Assembly (NCBI RefSeq): GCF_900182905.1
Contig: NZ_FXUF01000001.1
Coordinates: 310,001 to 374,000 of the forward strand
Source of the DNA: Anoxynatronum buryatiense
GTDB lineage: Bacteria; Bacillota; Clostridia; Peptostreptococcales; Tindalliaceae
Reading direction: 5' to 3'
DNA length: 64,000 nucleotides
Every line of letters starts with the position of its first letter. The first letter of the stretch is position 1. The notes below the pieces were generated by a model. That model saw only the letters and a list, made by a program, of their open reading frames with translations, was not told the DNA's origin and made no database searches. A program made the translations under genes and the position numbers. Shown here one piece after another: positions 52,954-61,724 of this stretch.

Positions 52954-53742
52954 TTATCCAAGAAAAAGTTGTTCCTGCTGGTGATGCCTCCGGTGAATTA
53001 ATTTGCTGATTTTTTCTTCAAGGTATTGACCGAGTATGCGTTCATCCAGCCTCAGCAACTGGATAGCTGCTTCTCTTAGCTCTTGGGTCAACTGACGTTT
53101 CCAGAGACTCCAGGCTGGATTATAGTGGAGGATATACGCCATTAAAGTAGCCAGATCAGCTTCTTTTCGACCTGCTGTGCAGCTCTTAAAATCCACCCCC
53201 GTCAATCGTTTTCCTGCAATAAAATGACGCAAATGCACTTCCCCTAAAATAACAGGCTCCCCATATACCGCGTCCAGTGCCGCATACGCTTTCTCCATCC
53301 ATGGAAGCAGTTCAAAAATCAGTTGCTTTCTCACCTGATATCGATTGAATTGTTGGTGTTTGGAATCATGCTCAGCCGTCTCAATAAGCTCCAGCAACGT
53401 GGGGCCGATGATATGTTCCATCACCAGCAAGTTACTTCCTGCGCGATATAGATTGGGGACGGAAACACCTTGCCAATATAGGAACTCCAAAGTTTTTACT
53501 TCCTGAGGAAGAAGATGTAATGTCGACAGGGAATAGTATTTCACGACAATATGCTTCTTTTCCTGATTATGGTTCTCTTCACACGCCAAGCGATAAACAT
53601 CATTTCTTTTGCTCAGATACTTTTCCACCACCCGATATTGAGTAATTCCAGTCACTGCAACAAACTCCTCATGCGGAAAACTTCGTTCGCCCATGGCACA
53701 CCTCACAATCAACATCATCGCAAACTTCACTTGATTGATCAT
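52954..53742 (-). CDS. Kinase-like protein 2, catalytic residues changed, under a Moco riboswitch
   Basis: About 262 residues from the chosen start (the frame is open to 53805). It is a paralogue of the protein at 18590-19300: VVKYY holds the lysine, LLVMEHIIG the hinge, and GVDFKSC the metal-binding Asp. In the catalytic loop GEVHLRHF, Glu and His stand where protein 1 has Asp144 and Asn149, so it may be a pseudokinase or use other chemistry. The 3' parts (AYILHYNPAWSLWKRQL) also align. It is the first gene of the riboswitch-controlled surface/ECF operon. The start is uncertain; 53742 follows an out-of-frame mini-ORF. Confidence 0.65.
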   Translation of the reverse strand: MINQVKFAMMLIVRCAMGERSFPHEEFVAVTGITQYRVVEKYLSKRNDVYRLACEENHNQEKKHIVVKYYSLSTLHLLPQEVKTLEFLYWQGVSVPNLYRAGSNLLVMEHIIGPTLLELIETAEHDSKHQQFNRYQVRKQLIFELLPWMEKAYAALDAVYGEPVILGEVHLRHFIAGKRLTGVDFKSCTAGRKEADLATLMAYILHYNPAWSLWKRQLTQELREAAIQLLRLDERILGQYLEEKISKLIHRRHHQQEQLFLG

Positions 53743-53750
53743 GGTATCTC

Positions 53751-53780
53751 TCAGTGCTTCCAGAATCTGCCTGTGATCAT
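53751..53780 (-). CDS. Possible nine-codon leader ORF before kinase-like gene 2
   Basis: Minus strand: AGAAGGAAG stands 6 bases before an ATG that encodes MITGRFWKH and a stop. The stop is 8 bases from the likely start of kinase-like gene 2, which itself has only a weak site (GAGAG). Translational coupling is possible, but chance cannot be excluded. Confidence 0.3.
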   Translation of the reverse strand: MITGRFWKH

Positions 53781-53891
53781 TTTTCAACTTCCTTCTATGA
53801 AACATTCTTTATAAAGCATCAGCGTTTAGATTTCTCTAGTAGATACCTCCTTCCGATGGATCCACACTTGACATATCTTAACCTGAGCAAT

Positions 53892-53917
53892 AAAAAAGCA
53901 CCCAAAGGAAGGCGCCT
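53892..53917 (-). terminator. Terminator of Moco riboswitch 5
   Basis: Minus strand: GGCGCCT-TCCTT-TGGGTGCT stem with G-T pairs followed by six T, between the aptamer and kinase-like gene 2. Confidence 0.8.
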
Positions 53918-53940
53918 ATATCCATTGCATTTGCAACAGC

Positions 53941-54035
53941 TCTCCTTTTCTGAAGGGGAGGCAACACCGTTTCCGGTGGTACCCAGTGGTCTGATCTCAT
54001 CGGCAACGCCCTTAGAAATTCAGACTCGGAGGCAA
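53941..54035 (-). ncRNA. Moco/Tuco riboswitch 5 (surface/ECF operon leader)
   Basis: Minus strand: CTCCGAG, hairpin GTCTGA ... TCAGAC, GGGTACCACCGGAAACGGTG, GCCTCCCC and AAAAGGAGA. The conserved order is intact; the segment before GGAG reads CAGAAAA instead of GTGGAAA. It heads kinase-like gene 2 and the operon behind it. Confidence 0.88.
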
Positions 54036-54106
54036 ACGATGACTATCATCGTTTCATCTATATGTATTTAAATGCATATCGAAATTTGAAAAAACCCTGC
54101 AGCCTC

Positions 54107-54135
54107 AGTATAGTTCACTGTGAAACGACTGTCAA
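54107..54135 (-). promoter_or_regulatory. Promoter of Moco riboswitch 5 with internal palindrome
   Basis: Minus strand TTGACA (54130-54135), 17-nt spacer, TATACT (54107-54112). The spacer contains GTTTCACAGTGAAC, an imperfect palindrome with TTCAC/GTGAA arms that could be an operator. The ModE-TupA fusion regulator is encoded just upstream. Confidence 0.85.
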
Positions 54136-54158
54136 CCCAATCTATATCCATCTATCAA

Positions 54159-54197
54159 ATTGCCTCGCATCCATCTTTTGGATGAATGCGAGGCAAT
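54159..54197 (-). terminator. Hairpin behind the ModE-TupA gene
   Basis: Twelve-base arms ATTGCCTCGCAT and ATGCGAGGCAAT around a short loop that itself pairs. On the minus strand TTTGATAG follows, a weak T-run. It probably ends the regulator transcript before promoter 5. Confidence 0.65.
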
Positions 54198-54315
54198 CAG
54201 AATGAGAAATTGACGATTCCTTGTTTCAGTAAACAAATGATTTCGATATGCATTCAATAATATATCCGCCTCGATCCATTATGTCTGGCAATGAAACCCA
54301 AGTTTTAATCAGGTA

Positions 54316-55452
54316 TTAAAAAAATGATTTTGGGCTATTATCATTTCCAAATCCCGCAATAAGCGCCCGTCCAGCACCTTTGGTTAACCATTCGGCAAAG
54401 CGGCGGGCATCCTGCACATTCACATGGGCAAATCGTTCAGGATTGACGATAATCAGAAAATAATGATTCATCAACAGAACGTCATCTGATGTTTCGCCCG
54501 AAAATACCGTCATAGAGTCCTGACATGGCATCTGCCAGTAGGTGGCAGCGTCAGTGAGGGTATACGCTTCTTTTTCCACGGCCAGCTGCAATGCCCCCAC
54601 ATTTCCCATCACTGTCGGAGTCTTCATGTGCCAGGGTTCCGCTGGCTGAATACCTGCCAACTTCCAGACTTTCATTTCACGAAGGTGCGTTCCTGATCGG
54701 TCTCCCCTGCTCACAAAAGGCTTTTGAGTCAGTGCGATTTGCTGGAAAAGGCCTGTGACACCTGCTTCACTTCGGATGTTACACAACCTGGCAGGATCTG
54801 ACTTCGGTCCTACCAAAAGAAATGAATTGCTCATGAGATAATGACGCTCAATTCCCCATCCTTCTTCCATGAACAGTTGCTCTTGCTCCGGTGCATGTAC
54901 CAACACCAGATCCACACGCCCCTGCCGGGCAATGTCAAGGGCCCTGCCGCTGCCGGCTGCAATATGACGCACCAGCGTGCCAGTCTCCCGATAATATGCT
55001 TGTTCCAACGCGTCCACCAGACCTGCTTCAACAGGACCGATGGTAGAGGCCATCAGCAGTATATGATCACCAATTCTTAGTGGCCGTTCATCATGAGAAT
55101 CAACATACTTGTCTTCGATAGAAGTCAACAATCCATTTAGCTGGTCATCAATTTCCTGCTTCAAGTGATCATATTGATAAAGCAGACGCTTTCCTTTTTC
55201 TGTAATGGTGGTACCGCCTCCCTCTGCACCTCCCACCTGTTTGATCACCAGTTCTGCTCCCAGTGCTTTTTCAGCATCCTGAATAAGCCCCCAGGCATAC
55301 CGGTAGGAGACTGATAAATTGGCTGCTGCGCCACTGATGGAGCCCGTCACCTGAATCTGGTTCATCAGGGCAAACAACTTGTCAACGGAAAAACTGCGCT
55401 TACCGTCAATGGCTCTTAATATCTGGAAAGCTTCTGGCCGATGATCTTTCAT
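54316..55452 (-). CDS. ModE-type DNA-binding domain fused to a TupA-like tungstate/molybdate sensor
   Basis: A 378-residue cytosolic regulator. The N-terminal 110 residues are a ModE/LysR-like winged helix (TGSISGAAANLSVSYRYAWGLIQ; GGGTTITEKGKRLL). From about 120 on it has a periplasmic-binding fold related to TupA (STIGPVEAGLVDAL, AAGSGRALDI, SRGDRSGTH, YTLTDAATYW) with no signal peptide. Such fusions are expected to sense oxyanions directly and control Mo/W genes. It lies beside the promoter of riboswitch 5. ATG start 10 bases behind AAAAGGAG. Confidence 0.85.
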   Translation of the reverse strand: MKDHRPEAFQILRAIDGKRSFSVDKLFALMNQIQVTGSISGAAANLSVSYRYAWGLIQDAEKALGAELVIKQVGGAEGGGTTITEKGKRLLYQYDHLKQEIDDQLNGLLTSIEDKYVDSHDERPLRIGDHILLMASTIGPVEAGLVDALEQAYYRETGTLVRHIAAGSGRALDIARQGRVDLVLVHAPEQEQLFMEEGWGIERHYLMSNSFLLVGPKSDPARLCNIRSEAGVTGLFQQIALTQKPFVSRGDRSGTHLREMKVWKLAGIQPAEPWHMKTPTVMGNVGALQLAVEKEAYTLTDAATYWQMPCQDSMTVFSGETSDDVLLMNHYFLIIVNPERFAHVNVQDARRFAEWLTKGAGRALIAGFGNDNSPKSFF

Positions 55453-55683
55453 GATAATAGACTCCTTTTGGCGAGAGTGTAACTCTAATAATACGTGCAG
55501 GGTCATCCATGACTATTTTTAAGGGTTTCTGCTATATGAAATTATAACATATGAGTACCAGGAAGATGTCTCTGATTTCATCGCACGCTCCCATGCAATC
55601 CATTCAATGCAAGACCGTCCCCGATATGCTTGTTTTTTAGGGCGCTAAATAACTGATGGAGAAGCTGATGGACAAAAACGCAC

Positions 55684-55722
55684 AAAAGCCCACTTCTCAG
55701 CATCCCAAGAAGTGGGCTTTTG
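55684..55722 (-). terminator. Terminator behind tRNA-Val
   Basis: Minus strand: AAAAGCCCACTTCT and AGAAGTGGGCTTTT arms, four bases behind the tRNA 3' end. Confidence 0.85.
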
Positions 55723-55725
55723 CAG

Positions 55726-55801
55726 TGGTGGGGAATAAGGGACTCGAACCCATGGCTTCCTCCACGTCAAGGAGATACTCTACCAGCTGAGTTAATTCCC
55801 C
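55726..55801 (-). tRNA. tRNA-Val (anticodon GAC)
   Basis: A 76-base cloverleaf on the minus strand: acceptor GGGGAAT/ATTCCCC, D arm with AGCTGGTA, anticodon stem TCTCC/GGAGG with loop TTGACGT (anticodon GAC), T loop TTCGAGT, and an encoded CCA. One T-stem pair is a U-U mismatch. No integrase or repeated attachment sequence is seen beside it. The remaining gap up to the chemoreceptor gene shows no other element I can support. Confidence 0.93.
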
Positions 55802-56215
55802 ACGGCCTATGTTATTGTAACATATGAAGAAGATGGTGTAAAGACTCTTCAGCCAAATATGTGCTGACTCGCCAGACTGCTTCTGCTTGCTTTGTTTTTT
55901 GAAATTATTCCACTGCAAAATCATGATCTTTCCAAGGTTGGACAATTTGCACAAAGTATGGCGTTGAAACCAGATCATTTCCGGCACATGTTCATGAATA
56001 TTCGACAAAAGATAGAATTGCGTCTTGCATTTCTTGCTTTACCCTGCAAAAGGACATATAATGACATGTATAACAGTCATCATTTGGCACGCTGTTTGGT
56101 TACCGCACTTTTTTTATTTTCCTGCACAGATTAACGGAGAATCGTGCTGTTTCATGTTAGATATTTAACAATTTATGGAAAGCGCATCATAACAAAATGT
56201 ATAGGGGGAGTAACT

Positions 56216-58213
56216 ATGAGTTTGGCAAGAAAAATTGCACTAATTGTTGGATGTTTGATTTTAGCTTTTGTTTTATGTTTGGGAATGGTTTCACTCTATC
56301 TGAGCACCAACACCGTTATGGAACAGTTTGAACAGGCACTTCTGTCAGAAGTCACTTCAGAATCGCAGGTGATCGCATCTGAATTACGCAGTGACTTGGC
56401 AGTCTTGCAGGAAATTGCCAACCGGGCCAGGACCCGCACCATGAACTGGGAAGAACAACAGTCTTCCTTACGACCCGATGTGGAACGTCTGGGATTTTTG
56501 GATATGGCTGTAGTCACCCCAAATGGTGTTGCTTCGTATGTGCTGGGAGATAACACTGCTGAACTGGGTGATCGAACATATGTGAAGCGCGCTTTTGAAG
56601 GCGAACAGAATATTTCTGATGTTATCATCAGTCGAGTAACTGATTCGGCCGTGCTCATGTTGGCCGTCCCCATTGAAGTCAATGGTCGGGTAGCTGGCGT
56701 GCTGATTGGAAGAAAGGACGGGAATGCTCTCAGCGAGCTGACAAATCAGATGGGTTACGGAAATGAAGGATATGCCTACGTGGTCAATCGACAGGGTGTT
56801 GTCATGTCCCATCCCAACCGTGATTTTGTGATGGATCAGTTTTCGCCCAACGAGGCTGTCAAAGAGAATCCCATTTATCAGCCATTGGCTGATTTCAGTG
56901 ATTTCATACTTGCAGAAGAATCCGGCATTGGAAGTTATCGCTTTAATCAGGTGGACTCTTCGGCTGCTTTCACACCCATTCCCGGCACCGACTGGATTCT
57001 TGTCAATACCGCCAATCAGTTAGAGGCACTTGCCGGCCTCAATGCGCTGCGGTATACCATTTTTATTGCCACACTTCTATTTGCATTCATCGGCTTTGTA
57101 ATCGCTTTTATTACAGGTCGGTCTATTGCCCAACCGGTGATTCGACTTGCTGCGGTGCTGGATCGGTTTGCCGGCTATGATTTAAGCATTCATACTGATG
57201 ATAACCTGGAAAAATATGCCAAACGAAAAGATGAAATCGGAACCATTTCACGCTCATTGGAAGCCATGCAGCAAAACTTGCTGTCGCTGATAAAAAGCAT
57301 TACAGAAAGTGCCCAGAGTGTCGCCGCTTCTTCAGAAGAACTGACCGCCACCAGCCAGCAGACCACAACTGCTTCTCACGAGGTCGCACGCACCATCGAA
57401 GAAATTGCCAATGGAGCAGCTGAGCAGGCCAGCGATACCGAAAAAGGCGCAGTACGCGTCAATGAACTGGCAATTATTATTGAAGAAGATCTAAAGCACA
57501 TTGCCTCCCTCAATCAATCTGCTGGTACCATGCAGCAATTGAAGAACGAGGGGATGCAGGCACTTAAAGAAGTGGTCAGCCAAACCGACGAAACCAGTCG
57601 CTCCGCCGATAACGTGAGCCAGGTCATCCAACGCACTCACGAGCAGGCCAATCAAATACAGTCAGCCAGTTCCATGATTAAAAGTATCGCTGAGCAAACG
57701 AATTTATTGGCTCTAAATGCAGCCATTGAATCTGCCAGGGCCGGCGAAGCCGGAAGAGGTTTCGCGGTTGTGGCAGATGAAATTCGCAAACTGGCAGAAC
57801 AGTCAAATCAGTTTGCCGGCGAAATTGACACAGTGATTAGTGAACTCACCGGTCAGACAGAACATGCCGTCACCACCATGAAACGCGTTGGGGAAATCAT
57901 CGAAAAACAAGCTCTCCGCATGAACGATACCAATGACCGTTTTGATGGTATTGATCAGTCCATTCAGGAAGTACAAACGGCCATAGCCGATTTAAACCGT
58001 TCAGGAGAACAGATGGCTCGAAAAAAAGATGAAATTATAGGTGTGATTGAAAATCTCTCGGCAATCGCTGAAGAAAACGCTGCAGGCACCGAGGAAGCTT
58101 CTGCCTCTGTGGAGGAACAAACAGCCGCCATGGCTGAGATTGCAGAATCAAGTGACACCCTTTCACAGTTGGCTGAAGAAATGCAGGAACAAATCGCTCG
58201 CTTTAAGTTTTAA
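56216..58213 (+). CDS. Methyl-accepting chemotaxis protein with double-Cache sensor
   Basis: A 665-residue transmembrane chemoreceptor: helix near residue 8-30, an extracellular dCache-type ligand domain (about 35-270) with [18 protein letters not shown], a second helix (about 285-305), HAMP, and a long cytoplasmic signalling coiled coil with the hairpin tip [25 protein letters not shown]. Start at ATG behind GGGGGAG. The ligand is unknown. It has the same sensor type as the EAL protein encoded on the opposite strand. Confidence 0.93.
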   Translation: MSLARKIALIVGCLILAFVLCLGMVSLYLSTNTVMEQFEQALLSEVTSESQVIASELRSDLAVLQEIANRARTRTMNWEEQQSSLRPDVERLGFLDMAVVTPNGVASYVLGDNTAELGDRTYVKRAFEGEQNISDVIISRVTDSAVLMLAVPIEVNGRVAGVLIGRKDGNALSELTNQMGYGNEGYAYVVNRQGVVMSHPNRDFVMDQFSPNEAVKENPIYQPLADFSDFILAEESGIGSYRFNQVDSSAAFTPIPGTDWILVNTANQLEALAGLNALRYTIFIATLLFAFIGFVIAFITGRSIAQPVIRLAAVLDRFAGYDLSIHTDDNLEKYAKRKDEIGTISRSLEAMQQNLLSLIKSITESAQSVAASSEELTATSQQTTTASHEVARTIEEIANGAAEQASDTEKGAVRVNELAIIIEEDLKHIASLNQSAGTMQQLKNEGMQALKEVVSQTDETSRSADNVSQVIQRTHEQANQIQSASSMIKSIAEQTNLLALNAAIESARAGEAGRGFAVVADEIRKLAEQSNQFAGEIDTVISELTGQTEHAVTTMKRVGEIIEKQALRMNDTNDRFDGIDQSIQEVQTAIADLNRSGEQMARKKDEIIGVIENLSAIAEENAAGTEEASASVEEQTAAMAEIAESSDTLSQLAEEMQEQIARFKF

Positions 58214-58218
58214 CAGTT

Positions 58219-58257
58219 GAAAAGTCACCGGGGTGTTGCCTCCAGGTGACTTTTTTT
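58219..58257 (+). terminator. Terminator behind the chemoreceptor gene
   Basis: AAAAGTCACC and GGTGACTTTTTTT arms with a short loop, six bases behind the stop codon. Confidence 0.87.
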
Positions 58258-58269
58258 ATACCGCTTGAA

Positions 58270-60669
58270 TCATAATTTGTTTGTTCTTTTTAGCTGGCCA
58301 TGCCTTCCGACGAGCTGTATGAACTTATCTGCGGTCATCGCCGAATTAAAGTAAAAGCCTTGCCCCAGCTGACAATTTTCCTGACGCAACATTGCCAGCT
58401 GTTCTTCTGTTTCAATTCCCTCTGCCACAAGCTCAAGATGCAGCGATCTTCCCATGGCAATGATGGAAGATACAACTGAACGCGCCTGAGAGCTGTCCTC
58501 CATGTTCATGATAAAGGAGCGATCGATCTTCAGCGTGTCCACTGGTAATCGCACCAGATAACTGAGTGATGAATAACCTGTGCCAAAATCATCAATGGCT
58601 ATTTGAAAGCCCATATGGCGCAGCTCTTTTAGTTTTTCAACACTTTCTTCCACCTGATGAATCACTGTGCTTTCTGTTAACTCAAGCTCAATTTTAGAAG
58701 GCATTTCATGATTCTCTTCTGCCAATTGGCGGACCATGCCGATAAATTTCGGGGATTCAAACTGACGCGCCGAAAGGTTGACCGATATCTTCATTTTCTC
58801 CAAACCTTTTGACTTCCATTCAGTTGTTTGGCGAAAAGCTTCTGTCAACACCCAGTGGCCAATGGTATCAATGAGCCCCGTTCGTTCAGCGACAGGAATA
58901 AATATCTCAGGTGATATGTAGCCTTGCTGAGGATGGTGCCAGCGCAGCAAAGCTTCTGCACCACGAATTTTTCCGGTTTCGAGATGATAAATGGGCTGGT
59001 ATACCAATTGCAGTTGATTTTGCTCCAACGCAAGGGCCAAATCCTCTTCCATTCTCCGAATGACCAGTTCGCGGTGACGAATATCTTCATCAAAGAAAAT
59101 GACTTGCTTCAATGGCTGTTGCCGCACTAAGTTCTTGGCAAAGCCAGCGTTCTTCAGCAGCTCTTCAAGGTTTTTTCCATGTTCAGGATAAAGGGCCACA
59201 CCAGCCCGAAATACCAGGGTGATCCGTTCTTCCCCAGCCATGTATGGTTCATCCAGCTGCAGAATCGTCTCGGCGAGCTTTTTCGACATTTCCTGCTCCG
59301 ATTCATAATCAGAACACAGTACCAGCAAATCATTACTGGCCCCCCGGTACACCGTCATCTGTTCTGTCAAAAGATTTTTTAGTCGCTGCGCCGCGGCCTT
59401 AAATACCTGGTTTCCCTGCTGATATCCAAACTGCTCATTCACCCGATGAAGATTCCCTGCTTCTATCACCCAAAGTGCTGCTTTTGAAGAGTGCCGATCT
59501 AGCGTGTCATTCATTGCAAGTTGATCAGCATCAGGCATCTTTAGAAGTTCTTCAAAGACATCTTCCATGACCCGACTGTTGGGCAGCCCCGTGACCGAGT
59601 CATAATATGTCAGCTGGTTGATGCGTTTCATCATATGGTTGAAACTGTTGCCGGCACGACTGATTTCATCTTTTCCTAAAGGTTGCGCCCTCACCGTCAG
59701 ATCGCCGGATGCTGCGCGCGTGAACAGACTCTCAAGCTGAATCACTGGCTCTGTGAAACGTTCAGCCAACCACAAAGTTCCCAGAAAACTGATGAGAAGA
59801 ATCGCAATCAACGGTGGATAGAGCCGATTTCGATACACTTTCAGTATGGAAAAAACGGCGTCATCTGCCAGTCCGCTGAAGAGTACCCAGTCAGTCCCGG
59901 GAATGGCACTGTACCCCATGTATACCTCTGAGTGCGAAGCTTTGTAAGTTCCGACTCCACTGCCATTTTCCAGTGCATCTTCTGCAAATGCCACAAAAGA
60001 GGTAAGGGATGGAAAATCAGTTGCAATTTGCTGCAAATTTATTTTTTTAAACGCCACTTGGGGATCGTAAGGGTATGCCTGAAACACGCTCTTTCGATTG
60101 ATGATATAGGCGACGCCCCTGTCACCATAAATAATTGCCTGGGTCATATCATTCAGGAGTTGACCATCCAGTTGTCCCATCAGGGCAGCCGGGGATCCAT
60201 CAGCAGAATCAATGGGAACCGCTATGAGCAGTACCGGCTGACCTGTACTGGGGCTATAAGTTAAATCAGATAAGGATGGTTCTCCCGCCAGTGCCCGTTG
60301 AACATAAGGCCGATGAGCAGCCGAAAGTCTTGTGCCGTCAGTATAGTGAGCCAGTCCATCTGCCTCCACCACTGCCAGTGACTGAAACTGAGTCGCTGCC
60401 AACTTGGGTGCCAGCACAGCCATTTGTCGCTCCAGCTTCATGCTTTGAACCTCTTCGAGACTTGCCAGCAGTGTCAGGGTGTGAAAGTAGTGTGTCATCT
60501 CTAAAGAGATTCTTTCAGCTCCCTCTTCCGCTAAATGTTGAACCACTGCCTTGGATTCCCTGATCACCGTATCATTGCCCACTCTTCCCAATACCAGCAC
60601 AGCTGTTGCAGATATGAGGATCAACAAACACAACATCAGCAGCAGCATTTTAAACTTAATGCTATGCAT
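58270..60669 (-). CDS. dCache-HAMP-GGDEF-EAL protein, probable c-di-GMP phosphodiesterase
   Basis: A 799-residue membrane protein: N-terminal helix, dCache sensor (about 40-280), second helix, HAMP (about 310-360), a GGDEF domain whose signature reads GASND instead of GGDEF, and a full EAL domain (GAEALLRWHHP, ELTEST, IDDFGTGYSSL, KIDRSFI). The first catalytic domain is therefore probably inactive, and c-di-GMP hydrolysis is the likely output. It may affect motility together with the chemoreceptor. Confidence 0.9.
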   Translation of the reverse strand: MHSIKFKMLLLMLCLLILISATAVLVLGRVGNDTVIRESKAVVQHLAEEGAERISLEMTHYFHTLTLLASLEEVQSMKLERQMAVLAPKLAATQFQSLAVVEADGLAHYTDGTRLSAAHRPYVQRALAGEPSLSDLTYSPSTGQPVLLIAVPIDSADGSPAALMGQLDGQLLNDMTQAIIYGDRGVAYIINRKSVFQAYPYDPQVAFKKINLQQIATDFPSLTSFVAFAEDALENGSGVGTYKASHSEVYMGYSAIPGTDWVLFSGLADDAVFSILKVYRNRLYPPLIAILLISFLGTLWLAERFTEPVIQLESLFTRAASGDLTVRAQPLGKDEISRAGNSFNHMMKRINQLTYYDSVTGLPNSRVMEDVFEELLKMPDADQLAMNDTLDRHSSKAALWVIEAGNLHRVNEQFGYQQGNQVFKAAAQRLKNLLTEQMTVYRGASNDLLVLCSDYESEQEMSKKLAETILQLDEPYMAGEERITLVFRAGVALYPEHGKNLEELLKNAGFAKNLVRQQPLKQVIFFDEDIRHRELVIRRMEEDLALALEQNQLQLVYQPIYHLETGKIRGAEALLRWHHPQQGYISPEIFIPVAERTGLIDTIGHWVLTEAFRQTTEWKSKGLEKMKISVNLSARQFESPKFIGMVRQLAEENHEMPSKIELELTESTVIHQVEESVEKLKELRHMGFQIAIDDFGTGYSSLSYLVRLPVDTLKIDRSFIMNMEDSSQARSVVSSIIAMGRSLHLELVAEGIETEEQLAMLRQENCQLGQGFYFNSAMTADKFIQLVGRHGQLKRTNKL

Positions 60670-60895
60670 CCATGCACTTCCTTGTTTTTCAATTTAGTCT
60701 TTCAAATATCATCTCGGTGTTATTATTCAAATCCCGGCCAGTGATGAATGTCATCAACCGTTTTAATCAATCACTTATCGCGACTTTTGTTTTCAATTAA
60801 ACATCAGAACTATATTGTATCGAATGATGGCGGTTATGGCAATTGTTTTCGACACTTCAGAGAATCTTGTTAATCGCGAATCATGTGAAATCAAC

Positions 60896-60957
60896 AAAAA
60901 GCAGATGAACTTCGAACCCTGGTAATTATCAGGACAGCTCGATTTCCATCTGCTTTT
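60896..60957 (-). terminator. Terminator-like hairpin behind the receiver gene
   Basis: Arms AAAAGCAGATG and CATCTGCTTTT about 40 bases apart, with an inner CCTGATAATTACCAGG hairpin; a T-run follows on the minus strand. The rest of the 380-base gap to the EAL gene shows nothing I can support. Confidence 0.6.
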
Positions 60958-61049
60958 ATCTTGTCGCTCATTTCAATCTGATTAATGCAGCATTGAAACA
61001 AGTCCACACATTTGTCATTCTTGCTCTTTGTGACGCTGAGCATCATCTT

Positions 61050-61535
61050 TCAATCGCCAGACATCTTGTCCATTGTTATTTTTGCCATTTTTTCCATTAT
61101 CAGATTTATTCTTTCAAGTGAAATGGGTTTAGGCATAAACTCATTCATGCCTGCTTCAAAACACTTCTGTTTGTCATCATTGGTTGCATTGGCCGTCAAT
61201 GCGACAATATAAGGCTGTCGCTCAGAGTTAATACCACGTATCATCTTTGTCGCTTCATAACCATCCCGTAATGGCATGGTGATATCCATAAATATAAGAT
61301 CATATCTGTTTCTATGGCAAGCTTCAACGGCTTCCTGTCCATCATTGGCAAAGTCACAATCAATATGCATTTTTTCAAAAATCCGTTTCATTAACATCTG
61401 GTTCAGAAGATGATCTTCTGCCACCAGGATTCGAACTTCTTGGCCATCACCTAAAGGTATATGCAATGTGTTTTCAACCAGTTCATTAGGTCTTGTAAGA
61501 CTCTGTGTTTGCTGTAGTTGGTGGCAGATGACCAT
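61050..61535 (-). CDS. Stand-alone response-regulator receiver protein
   Basis: A 161-residue protein with one receiver domain (about 33-150): acidic pair in LVAEDHLLNQ, phospho-acceptor Asp in FMDITMP, Thr in LTANA, Lys in MPKPI. The sequence style is that of receivers in hybrid kinases. No output domain follows. GGAGTG stands 9 bases before the ATG. It could serve the histidine kinase at 1650-3539, without proof. Confidence 0.85.
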   Translation of the reverse strand: MVICHQLQQTQSLTRPNELVENTLHIPLGDGQEVRILVAEDHLLNQMLMKRIFEKMHIDCDFANDGQEAVEACHRNRYDLIFMDITMPLRDGYEATKMIRGINSERQPYIVALTANATNDDKQKCFEAGMNEFMPKPISLERINLIMEKMAKITMDKMSGD

Positions 61536-61724
61536 TTGTCGTCACTCCAATTCACGTCGTATTCAAAACTGACAGGCAACTACCCCGCTGAGCTGAAGGC
61601 AGTTGCTTCTTTAGCACACATTACGTATGCCATCCAGTTTTTCGGTACCTATTTCCCATCGTGAAGTAGAAGTTTTTCCGCCGCCTTATAAAGATACTCA
61701 TCCTGATATGCAACAAAACTCCTG

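Noticed and set aside
55726-55801. tRNA gene as an integration site of a mobile element
   Set aside because: No integrase, transposase or direct repeat of the tRNA end was seen nearby.
55697-56008. 103-residue ORF over the tRNA
   Set aside because: It reads through the tRNA-Val gene and its terminator and has no ribosome site or known domain.
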